DNA of 64,000 nt from JAJDOD01 sp050299835 (lineage in GTDB: Bacteria; Pseudomonadota; Alphaproteobacteria; Rhodobacterales; Rhodobacteraceae), in NCBI GenBank assembly GCA_050299835.1, contig JBNKWP010000008.1:1-64000 (forward strand). The letters are read 5' to 3'. The position numbers were made by a program, and so were the translations under genes. Position 1 is the first letter of the stretch. The number at the start of each line of letters is the position of its first letter. The notes beneath the pieces were generated by a model. It was not told where the DNA came from. It ran no database searches and worked only from the letters and a program-made list of their open reading frames with translations. Positions 7,916-17,400 of the stretch are shown here, one piece after another.

Positions 7916-10900
7916 GTGCAAAATTGGATATGCCATGATAATGTGTCTGCTCAGGGGAACAGTATACTTAGTGTGGATGTGGTGAAAAATAACGACGATA
8001 TCGACGTCGCCATCGTCGGCATGGCTGTGCGCTTGCCCGGTGGAATTGAGAATTCTGACAAATATTGGAAGAACCTTCGGGACGGCGTCTGCTCGATCCG
8101 AAAACTCGACCGTGCCGAATTGGAAGAGAACGGCGTCCCGGCTCACTTGCTGAGCCGTTCGGACTACGTGCCCTACGCGGCACCGTTGGACGATTTCGAC
8201 CATTTCGACGCGGATTTCTTCGGTCTGTCGCCGAAGGAAGCGGTCATAATGGACCCGCAGCACCGTCAGGTTCTGGAGCTGTCCTGGGAAGCTATGGAAC
8301 AGGCGGGGCATGTCCCCTCCACCTTTGATGGCAAGGTCGGTGTCTATGCCGGTTGCGGCATGGGGAGCTATTTCTATTTCAATGTCTGCTCGAACCCGGA
8401 TCTTGTTGAAGAAAAGGGCATGTTCCTGCTGCGGCACACCGGCAATGACAAGGATTTCCTGTCGACGCGGGTCAGCCATGCACTGGATCTGAAGGGGCCC
8501 TCCGTCAATATCCAGACAGCCTGTTCGACGTCTCTCGTGGCCGTCCATTTCGCGGCCGAAGCGCTGCGCAAGGGCGAATGCGACATGGCGCTGGCAGGCG
8601 GATCGACAATCGAACTGCCGCAAGGCCAAGGCTACATCTTCAAGGAAAACGAGATCCTGTCGCCGGATGGACAATGCCGCGCCTTCGATCACCGGGCGCA
8701 AGGGACGGTCTTCGGTTCCGGTGCGGGCGTCATCGCGCTTCGGCGCCTGGACGATGCGATCCGCGACGGCGACCCGATCCTTGCAGTGCTGAAAGGCAGC
8801 GCGATCAACAATGACGGCGGGGACAAGGCCGGATACCTGGCCCCATCGGTCAGCGGTCAGGCCGACGCGATCCGGGCTGCACAGAAAAACGCAGGCGTCA
8901 CGGCGGATACCATCGACTATGTCGAATGCCACGGCACCGGCACATATCTGGGCGATCCGATCGAAGTCGCCGCCCTCACAGAGGCGTTCCGGGCCGACAC
9001 CGACAAGACCGATTTCTGCCGCATCGGCTCGGTCAAAACCAATATCGGCCATCTGGACACGGCGGCGGGTGTCGCCTCGCTCGCCAAGGCGACATTGGCC
9101 GTCAAGCACGGTCAAATTCCACCGTCGTTGGGCTATGAGGCCCCCAACCCGGCCATTCCTTTCGAGGGCTCGCCATTCCGGGTGAACGATACCCTCACCG
9201 ATTGGCCGAAGACCGATCACCCGCGCCGCGCGGCGGTCAATTCGCTGGGCGTCGGCGGCACCAATGCGCACGCGATTGTCGAAGAACCGCCCGAGCTTCC
9301 GGCCTCGGAGGAAAGCGACTGGCCGTTCCAGTTGCTCACCGTCTCCGCCAAGACAGAAGCGGCGTTGAACGCAAACTCGGATCGACTGGCGAGCTATCTT
9401 GAAAGCAACCAGTCCGAAAAGCTGGCCGACATTGCCTATACGCTTCGGGAAGGTCGCCACGGGTTTGAAAAACGCCGAGTCGTCGTGGCCGACAGTCACA
9501 CGGAAGCTGCCGAACTGTTGCGGGAGAACGACCCGCGCCGCGTCTTTACCCAAAGCGTCGTGGCCGAAAACCCCGACATTGTCTTCATGTTCCCCGGTGG
9601 CGGCGCACAATATGCCGGTATGGCACGGGATCTCTACGATACCGAGCCGGTCTTCCGCGAATGGATGGACAAGGGCCTCGACATCCTCCAGCCGAAGCTC
9701 GACTACGACGTCAGGTCAATCTGGCTCCCGGAGCAGGACGGCATCAAGGCTACCGATGAACGGTTGAAGACACCTTCGGTCCAATTGCCGCTCATCATGA
9801 TCGTCGAATACGCGCTGGCGCAGCTCTGGATGAGCTGGGGCGTGAAGCCTTCGGCCCTGATCGGCCATTCAATGGGCGAAAACACAGCGGCTTGCGTGGC
9901 CGGAGTGATGTCGTTCGAGGATTGCATCGGTCTGGTCCACTTGCGCGGAACGTTGTTCGACACGGTGCCCGCCGGTGGAATGCTTTCGGTGGTTCTGCCG
10001 GAGGACGAACTGCGCAAGCACCTTTCGGACGATCTGGATATCGCCTCGATCAACTCGTCATCCCTGACCGTGGCCACTGGCCCGGCAGACGCGCTCGACC
10101 GGCTGGAACAGGCGCTGAGGCTGAAGGATATCGACTGCAACCGCATCGCGATCAACATCGCGGCTCACAGCCGGATGCTCGAGCCGATCCTGAAGGACTT
10201 TGGCGATTACCTCAATTCCATCGAACTGAAGGCACCTCACATCCCGTTTGTCTCGAACTTCACCGGCACCTGGATTACGGAAGAAGAAGCCACGTCGCCT
10301 GCATACTGGGTCAACCACCTGCGCAACATGGTCCGGTTTGCCGACGGCATCGGCGTGCTGGCCGAAAGCACCGATCGCGTGTTTATCGAGGTGGGACCGG
10401 GCCGGGCCATGGTCTCGCTTGCCGCGCAACATGACCGGGTGCAACGCAACCAGGTGATGGGCACGCTCCGCGATCCGTCGGACGCCATTTCGGATGACCG
10501 CTACTTCATCTCCGCGCTCGGGCGCCTCTGGGCGATGGGCGGTAAATTCGATTGGTCGCAACTTTGGGAAGGCGCGCGCCGCAAGCGGGTGGCGCTGCCC
10601 AGCTATGCCTTCCAGCATAAGAAGTACTTCATCGAACCCGGTACGAAAGCCGAACAATCCGCCGCCTCGCAGGAATGGCTGATGCGGATCGAGGATCGCT
10701 CCAAATGGGGGTGGAAGCCGTTCTGGAAGCCGACCTATGCCGATTGCACGGTGGACGTTGTAAACGGGCTGGACGAGGCTGAGCCTCGGAACTGGCTCAT
10801 TTTCCTGGACGATGGCGCGCTTGGCAAGGAACTCGCAAAGACCCTTCTAAGCGCCGGTCACAATGTGACCACGGCCCGCCCCGGTGATACATTCGCCCGC

Positions 10901-13900
10901 GTGGGCGAAGACGAGTATATCTATTCTCCCGAAACCGAAGGCGACGGTTACGACCAGCTCTTTGCCGACCTCTCGGCGCGGTCGAGATTGCCGGACCGGA
11001 TCGTGCATCTCAGCCTGGTGACCAGCAGCGAAACCTTCCGCCCCGGCTCTTCCTTTTTCCACCGGATTCAGGAGGCCGGATTTTGGTCGCTCTTCTACCT
11101 TGCCCGCGCCTGGACCGCGGTCGACGGCGGCAAGCTGCATATCGACGTGATGACCTCGGACGCGCAACGTATCGGCGACGAAGACCTGCGCTACCCGGAA
11201 AAATCGACCGTGTTCGGCCCGGTGAAGGTGATCCCGCGCGAGTTTCCCGAGATCACCGTTTCGCATCTCGATCTCAAGACGGCGGGTCGCGACAAGTTCA
11301 AGGATGCGCTCGGCCCTGTTCTGGAAGAGATCTTTGCGACGCCATCGAATACGGTCGCAGCACTCAGAGGCGGCAAACGTTTTGAGCAAACCTGGCAACC
11401 TGCCCGGCTGGGCGGGGACGCCCCCGTTGTCATCGAGAACGGCGCGACCATTCTGATGACCGGCGGCCTTGGCGGTATCGGCCTGACGCTGGCGGAGCGG
11501 CTGGCAAAGGACTATGGCGCAAAGATCGGGTTCCTTGCCCGAACCGCACTTCCCCCGCGCGAGGAATGGGACGACATTCTTCGCACCGTCTCGACCTCCA
11601 GCGCCACGGCGAGGCGCATTCGCGGCCTGATGGCCGTCGAGGAAGCGGGTGGCGAGATCATGGTTCTGGAGGCAGACGTCTCCAACCCTGTCGAGATGCG
11701 TGCTGCCGTCGATGCAATGACCGAGAAATGGGGCCGTATCGGTGGTGTGATCCACGCTGCAGGTGCCATCGAGGATGCGCCGATCCTGTCGAAGGATTCG
11801 CTGAGCATCGACACGGTTCTGACCGCAAAGGTTCAGGGCACGCAGGTGCTGATGGATCTGTTCCCGGACGGATCGCTGGACTGGATGGTTCTGTTTTCTT
11901 CCGCCTCCACCGTCACCGCGCCTGCAGGTCAGGTCGATTATGTCGCCGCGAACGAATATCTCAACGCCATCGCGCAGTCACGCGCAGGCGGGAAGACCAA
12001 GGTTGTCGCAATTGACTGGGGCGTCTGGGCCGAGGTCGGCATGGCCGCTCAGGCCATGGAGGACCGGACTTCTGCGGAAGAGCCCGACAAGCGCGCGGTT
12101 AAGCAGCCGCTTCTGGATACGCTCCACCTCGAAGATGGCGATACCCGCGTCTTCATGGCCAAATGGAAGTCGAAGGCACAATGGGTTCTGGATGAACACC
12201 GGACGCGTGCCGGTGACGCGCTTCTGCCGGGCACCGGTTACCTCGAACTTGCCGCCCAGGCGCTCGCCGCCCTGAAGCATGACGGAGCTTTTGAGATCCG
12301 CGACCTGACCTTCCTGCGTCCGCTTCGCGCCCTCGACGATGCCGAAACCACGGTAAGGATCGAATTGGTGCCCTCGGATCATGGCTATGACATGACTGTG
12401 AAAAGCGCGCTGGACGGCCAGACCTTCGAGACCAACGCGGTCGCGGAACTGAGAACACTGCCGATGGTTCCGCCGGCTCAGTTGAATTCCTGCGATATCA
12501 TCGAACGCAGTCCCCGCTTCACCGCTGCGAAGGCGGGCGAAAAGCTGCTTGCCCCGCAGGACGCGCATCTTCTGTTCGGGCCAAAATGGCAAGTGCTGGA
12601 TTCGTTTCGCTTCGGCGACGGGGAAGGACTTGCGGAACTGAGCGTCGAGCATGTGGAAAAAGGCTACCATCTGCACCCCGGTCTGATGGACATCGCGACC
12701 GGCTGGGCGATGGAACTGATCGACGGCTACTCCACCGACGAGATGTGGGTGCCCGTTTCCTATGGCGTGGCCCGTTTCTACGGGCAATTGCCGCGCCAGA
12801 TCAAAAGCTGGATACGCTATGATGCCGAAAACAGCGGTCCCGGCGAAGCCCGTTTCGACATCACGCTTGCCGCCCCGGACGGCGTGGTCTGCGTGCAGAT
12901 TGACGGATTTGCGCTTCACAAGCTGGAAGGTGATATCCGCTTTGCCTCTGCGCCCGCCGCAATTGCGAAACCGCCACTACGGGCGCTTTCACCGGCAGAG
13001 CAGCGGTTGTTCCACAATATCGGTCAAGGCATTACTCCCGAGGATGGTGCATCTGCCTTCCTCTCCGCGCTCGCCGCGGACGCTCCACAAGTGCTCGTGT
13101 CATCGCTAGATCTGCCGGGCCTGATTGCCCAGGTCAAACGCGACGCCGAGCCGAAGACCGGCGGCGGCCAGACATTCGAACGGCCTGACCTCGACAGTGA
13201 ATTCGTCGAACCCGAAGGAGAGATCGAACGGCGATTGGCCGGGTTCTGGTCGGACCTGCTCGGGATCGAGCAAATCGGAGCCGAGGACAATTTCTTCGAT
13301 CTCGGCGGGCACAGCCTGATCGCGGTGCGCCTCTTTGCGCAGGTCAAGTCGGTCTTTGCCGTCGACTTCCCGATCTCGGTTCTCTTCGAGGCACCGACGA
13401 TCCGGAAATGTGCCGAATTGATCGCCGAACGCGGCGTGATCCCTGAAGGTGAGGAGCGTCCAAGCGGTGCCGCGCCAATGAAGAAGCCGGAGCGTCGCTT
13501 CACCCATCTGGTCCCGATGCATCAGGGCGATGGCGGCAAGAAAACGCCATTCTTCCTGGTCGCCGGCATGTTCGGCAACGTCCTGAACCTGCGGCACCTC
13601 GCGCATCTGGTCGGAAACGACCGCCCGTTCTACGGGCTTCAGGCGCGCGGCCTCCTCGGCGGTGACGAGCCGCATACCGATCTTGTCGAAGCGGCCCGCG
13701 ACTATATTGCGGAGATCCGCCAGATTCAGCCAAAAGGCCCCTACATGGTGGGCGGGTTCTCCGGTGGCGGCCTTGCTGCCTACGAGATTGCCCAGCAGTT
13801 GAAAGCGGAAGGCGAGGAAATCTCCTCCCTCATCTTGCTGGACACGCCTCTGCCGCGCCGCGAGCCCCAGACCCGTGCCGACAAGCTTGGGTATCACCGG

Positions 13901-14341
13901 GTCCGTATCAAGGAGGAGGGTTTCCACTACTTCTGGGATTGGGCGGAACGGCGCATCAAGTGGGAATTGCAGAAACGTAAGGCCGTCCAGTTCGAAACCT
14001 CCACCGCCGAGTTCCACAACAAGGCCATCGAAAAGGCCTTTTACGAGGCGATCGGAAAATACCAAGTTTCGCCGTGGTCGGGGCCGATCACGCTGTTCCG
14101 CCCCAAACTTGACCTTCGCTACGAGGTGCAGCCCGGGCGCTGGTTGAGTTCTGCACGGGAGTTGGTCGATGAGGCCAATTACTGGCGCCCCTTCGCCGAG
14201 AACCTTGAGGTCTTCGAAGTTCCCGGAGATCACGATTCAATGGTTCTGGAACCGAATGTCAGGGTGCTTGCAAAAGTCATGAAGTCGGTCATCGCGACCG
14301 CCGAAACCGAAATGGAAAACAAAGTGAAGGCGGCGGAATAA
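7916..14341 (+). CDS. Type I polyketide synthase, KS-AT-KR-DH-ACP-TE
   Basis: A single-module PKS of up to 2141 residues (numbered from 7916). The ketosynthase (29-455) has Cys203 in TACSTS plus HGTGT and NIGHLD. The acyltransferase (556-870) has Ser652 in GHSMGE, with AAHS in place of the usual HAFH or YASH, so its extender unit is uncertain. The ketoreductase has TGGLGGIG (from 1182), Ser1329, Tyr1342 and Asn1346; the IED at the LDD position suggests B type. The dehydratase has His1428 and Asp1592. The carrier protein has Ser1800 in GGHS, and the thioesterase has Ser1949 and His2106. KR before DH is an uncommon order. All start choices are GTG (7916, 7943, 7973, 7979, 7982). AGGGGA at 7952 and the KS border favour 7973-7982. 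Confidence 0.93.
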   Translation: MQNWICHDNVSAQGNSILSVDVVKNNDDIDVAIVGMAVRLPGGIENSDKYWKNLRDGVCSIRKLDRAELEENGVPAHLLSRSDYVPYAAPLDDFDHFDADFFGLSPKEAVIMDPQHRQVLELSWEAMEQAGHVPSTFDGKVGVYAGCGMGSYFYFNVCSNPDLVEEKGMFLLRHTGNDKDFLSTRVSHALDLKGPSVNIQTACSTSLVAVHFAAEALRKGECDMALAGGSTIELPQGQGYIFKENEILSPDGQCRAFDHRAQGTVFGSGAGVIALRRLDDAIRDGDPILAVLKGSAINNDGGDKAGYLAPSVSGQADAIRAAQKNAGVTADTIDYVECHGTGTYLGDPIEVAALTEAFRADTDKTDFCRIGSVKTNIGHLDTAAGVASLAKATLAVKHGQIPPSLGYEAPNPAIPFEGSPFRVNDTLTDWPKTDHPRRAAVNSLGVGGTNAHAIVEEPPELPASEESDWPFQLLTVSAKTEAALNANSDRLASYLESNQSEKLADIAYTLREGRHGFEKRRVVVADSHTEAAELLRENDPRRVFTQSVVAENPDIVFMFPGGGAQYAGMARDLYDTEPVFREWMDKGLDILQPKLDYDVRSIWLPEQDGIKATDERLKTPSVQLPLIMIVEYALAQLWMSWGVKPSALIGHSMGENTAACVAGVMSFEDCIGLVHLRGTLFDTVPAGGMLSVVLPEDELRKHLSDDLDIASINSSSLTVATGPADALDRLEQALRLKDIDCNRIAINIAAHSRMLEPILKDFGDYLNSIELKAPHIPFVSNFTGTWITEEEATSPAYWVNHLRNMVRFADGIGVLAESTDRVFIEVGPGRAMVSLAAQHDRVQRNQVMGTLRDPSDAISDDRYFISALGRLWAMGGKFDWSQLWEGARRKRVALPSYAFQHKKYFIEPGTKAEQSAASQEWLMRIEDRSKWGWKPFWKPTYADCTVDVVNGLDEAEPRNWLIFLDDGALGKELAKTLLSAGHNVTTARPGDTFARVGEDEYIYSPETEGDGYDQLFADLSARSRLPDRIVHLSLVTSSETFRPGSSFFHRIQEAGFWSLFYLARAWTAVDGGKLHIDVMTSDAQRIGDEDLRYPEKSTVFGPVKVIPREFPEITVSHLDLKTAGRDKFKDALGPVLEEIFATPSNTVAALRGGKRFEQTWQPARLGGDAPVVIENGATILMTGGLGGIGLTLAERLAKDYGAKIGFLARTALPPREEWDDILRTVSTSSATARRIRGLMAVEEAGGEIMVLEADVSNPVEMRAAVDAMTEKWGRIGGVIHAAGAIEDAPILSKDSLSIDTVLTAKVQGTQVLMDLFPDGSLDWMVLFSSASTVTAPAGQVDYVAANEYLNAIAQSRAGGKTKVVAIDWGVWAEVGMAAQAMEDRTSAEEPDKRAVKQPLLDTLHLEDGDTRVFMAKWKSKAQWVLDEHRTRAGDALLPGTGYLELAAQALAALKHDGAFEIRDLTFLRPLRALDDAETTVRIELVPSDHGYDMTVKSALDGQTFETNAVAELRTLPMVPPAQLNSCDIIERSPRFTAAKAGEKLLAPQDAHLLFGPKWQVLDSFRFGDGEGLAELSVEHVEKGYHLHPGLMDIATGWAMELIDGYSTDEMWVPVSYGVARFYGQLPRQIKSWIRYDAENSGPGEARFDITLAAPDGVVCVQIDGFALHKLEGDIRFASAPAAIAKPPLRALSPAEQRLFHNIGQGITPEDGASAFLSALAADAPQVLVSSLDLPGLIAQVKRDAEPKTGGGQTFERPDLDSEFVEPEGEIERRLAGFWSDLLGIEQIGAEDNFFDLGGHSLIAVRLFAQVKSVFAVDFPISVLFEAPTIRKCAELIAERGVIPEGEERPSGAAPMKKPERRFTHLVPMHQGDGGKKTPFFLVAGMFGNVLNLRHLAHLVGNDRPFYGLQARGLLGGDEPHTDLVEAARDYIAEIRQIQPKGPYMVGGFSGGGLAAYEIAQQLKAEGEEISSLILLDTPLPRREPQTRADKLGYHRVRIKEEGFHYFWDWAERRIKWELQKRKAVQFETSTAEFHNKAIEKAFYEAIGKYQVSPWSGPITLFRPKLDLRYEVQPGRWLSSARELVDEANYWRPFAENLEVFEVPGDHDSMVLEPNVRVLAKVMKSVIATAETEMENKVKAAE

Positions 14342-14358
14342 CGGGTTCCGCCGCTTTT
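14330..14358 (+). terminator. Intrinsic terminator overlapping the PKS stop codon
   Basis: A perfect 9-bp stem, GCGGCGGAA (14330-14338) with TTCCGCCGC (14346-14354), loop TAACGGG, then TTTT. The TAA stop of the PKS gene forms the start of the loop, so the left arm is coding sequence. It should lower transcription into the NRPS gene. Confidence 0.75.
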
Positions 14359-14370
14359 CCGCAACGATCA

Positions 14371-14409
14371 TGTCCGGCCGTTCGGGAAAGCCTTTCACAG
14401 GGCCGGACA
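14371..14409 (+). promoter_or_regulatory. Second hairpin between PKS and NRPS genes
   Basis: A 9-bp perfect inverted repeat, TGTCCGGCC and GGCCGGACA, with a 21-base spacer and no U tract. It lies 60 bases before the NRPS start. It could be an operator, an mRNA stability element or part of an attenuator; sequence alone does not decide. Confidence 0.4.
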
Positions 14410-14469
14410 GGGCACTAGAAGATTGGACGGGGCGAGCCGAAAGGCGCATTAGCCGCAGGAGTGTGTGTT

Positions 14470-17400
14470 ATGGGGTTTTCTTGTCTGCTGCAGGGCAGCG
14501 ATACGCTGACCATTCAATGCGGGTCGATGATCTTGGATGCGGGGCACAGTGTCGCCGCCGTTATCACGCGCGACGCGCGGGTCCGGGACTGGGCCGAGCA
14601 GAACGGATTGTCGGTTCACGACAATGGGCGTGACGCCCAGGGTTCCGCCGATTGGCTTCTTTCCATCGCGAACACCGATGTCATCCCGGACGAGGTTCTT
14701 GCAAAGGGCACGAAAGGCGCGGTCAACTTCCATGACGGGCCACTGCCGCGCTATGCAGGGCTGAACGCACCGGTCTGGGCTCTGATGCAGGGCGAAGCGA
14801 CCCACGGCATCACCTGGCATGTCATCGAGGACGGCATTGACGAGGGGCGGATCGTCGCGCAGCGCTTGTTTGATGTCTCGGCGGACGACACCGCGCTGAC
14901 GCTGAATGCCAAGTGTTTTTCCGCCGCGATTGACTGCTTTGGAGAGGTACTGTCCGCGCTCGAAGCCGGTCTGCCCGATGCGAAAACGCAGGATCTGACA
15001 GCGCGATCCTATTTCGGTCTGAACGACCGGCCCTTTGCGGGCGGGACGCTGGATTTTGACAAGCCGACTGTGGAAATTGTCCGCACCGTGCGCGCGCTTT
15101 ACCACGGCGATTACCGCAATCCGCTGTCCGTCCCCAAACTGGTCATTGCCGACCGCGTCGTTCTGGTCCGTAACGCAGAACCCGCCGAAGGCAGTGGCGA
15201 GCCGGGTACGGTGCTGTCTGCGGACACAAAGAGCGTCACGGTTGCGACACAGGACGGAGCTGTTCGCCTCTCGGACCTTGCAGATCACATGGGAGCCCCG
15301 GTGGCCGCCGGCCTGGCCCCTGGGGCAATGGTCGATCTGCCGGATTTCGCTGCCCTCGATGCCGCCGTTAAGGCCGCGGCCAAGGGCGAGCGCCGGTGGC
15401 AGGAACGCTTCATTTCCTACCGTCCGGCAGAGTGGTGCGAGAAGCGTCGTCAGACCGGAACCATTGAAATCTCGCTGAGCGGCCCCCCCGACAAGCTCGC
15501 CATCGCTTTCTGCGCGAACGTTTCCGCGCTGACCGGAGATGCGGCCGTCGATCTTGCACACCATTTTCCTTCGGCGGTGACAGGCGCGCATCTGGGCTGG
15601 ACACCCCTCCGCGTTGCCCCGAACCAGTCGCTGCAGGACGCTGAAAAGTCCGTTGCAGACGCTCTTGGCGCTGACCGCACGCCGGTGGCCATCGACCTGC
15701 CCGCGCGAACGCCAGAGATCGAGCGCCGGGCAATGCCGGACGCGGCCATATCGGTCACGCGGCCCATGCCCGGCGCGGCACTGACGCTGGCGACGGAAAC
15801 GAAAACGCTCCACGCCAATCTTGGTCGTATCAGCGAGGCGGAGGCCCGTCTTATCGCCGCCAGGATCGAGCATCTGGCCGGACGGATTGATACGATTTCG
15901 CCAGATACACCTGTCGCCGACCTCCCGCTCATGCCGGATGCGGAGCGCAATCTTGTCCTGAACGAATGGAATGCGACCGAGGCGGACTATGCCGACACTC
16001 TCTGCATCCACCAGCATTTCGAGGCACAAGCCGACAAGACCCCGGATGCCCCGGCCCTGGCGTATCGCGGCGAGGCCCTGACCTATGCCGAACTCGACGC
16101 CCGCGCCAACCGACTGGCTCACGTCTTGCGGAACATGGGTGTTGGCCCGAACATGCCCGTGGGGCTTCATGTGCGCCGTTCGCTGGATCTGCTTGTTGGC
16201 GCATTGGGAATCCTGAAGGCGGGCGGCGCGTACCTGCCGCTCGACCCGGCCTATCCCGCTGATCGTATTGATCTTTACGTCGAGGACAGCGGGACAAAAG
16301 TGATCGTCGGCGAAACCGCGCTTCCGCTTGAGAGCAAGGCGGAAGTCATCAACATCGACGCCGATCCCCGCCTTGCCGCGGCGTCTGACGCCCGCCCCGA
16401 GCCGACCGCGACGTCTGCGGACATGTCCTACATGATCTATACCTCCGGTTCGACGGGCCGCCCCAAGGGCGTGATGCTGGAACACCGCAACGTCTCGAAC
16501 TTCTTCACCGGCATGGATGCCCGCATCCCGCATGAGGATGGCAGCGTTCTGATGGCGGTGACATCGCTTTCCTTCGACATCTCCGTCCTCGAACTTTTTT
16601 GGACGCTGGCGCGCGGCTTCAAGGTCGTGCTGTCAGACGAGGAAAAGATGGTCGCCGGCGCCAGCGCGCCCGGCGCAGGCAAGGGTATGGAGTTCAGCCT
16701 CTATTATTGGGGCAACGACGATGGCGTCGGCCAGGACAAATACACGATGCTGCTGGAAGGCGCCAAATTCGGCGACAAAAATGGTTTCTGCGCCGTTTGG
16801 ACGCCGGAACGGCACTTCCACGCCTTTGGCGGCCTCTATCCCAACCCGGCCGTGACCGGCGCGGCCATTGCCGCCGTCACCCAGAATATCGGTGTGCGTG
16901 GCGGCTCTTGCGTGGCCCCTCTTCACCACCCGGCGCGGATTGCCGAAGAATGGGCGGTGATCGACAACCTGACCGGCGGACGCGCGGGGATCGCCTTCGC
17001 CTCCGGCTGGCAGCCGGACGATTTCGTGCTGAGACCGGAAAATTCGCCGCCGAACAACAAAACGGCCATGTTCGAAGCCCTAGAAGACGTGCGCAAACTC
17101 TGGGTCGGCGAAGAGGTCGAATATGCCAAGGCCGATGGCACGAAGGTGCCGCGCCTGACCCAGCCGCGCCCCGTGTCCAAGCGACTGAACGCCTGGGTGA
17201 CCACGGCGGGCAATCCCGACACCTGGCGACAGGCCGGGGAGAACGGGTGCCACATCCTTACGCACCTTCTCGGCCAGTCGATCGAAGAGGTTGGCGAGAA
17301 GATCAAGCTCTTCCACGACGCGCTTCGCAAAGCCGGTCACGACCCGGCGGAGTTCACCGTCACGTTGCTTCTGCACACCTACATTGCCGCTGATCGCGAC

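Noticed and set aside
7892..9610. 572-codon minus-strand frame under the KS domain
   Set aside because: Antisense to a conserved KS with intact active site; no recognisable domain.
14449..16533. 694-codon minus-strand frame under the NRPS
   Set aside because: Antisense shadow of the formyltransferase and first half of the A domain; no family features.
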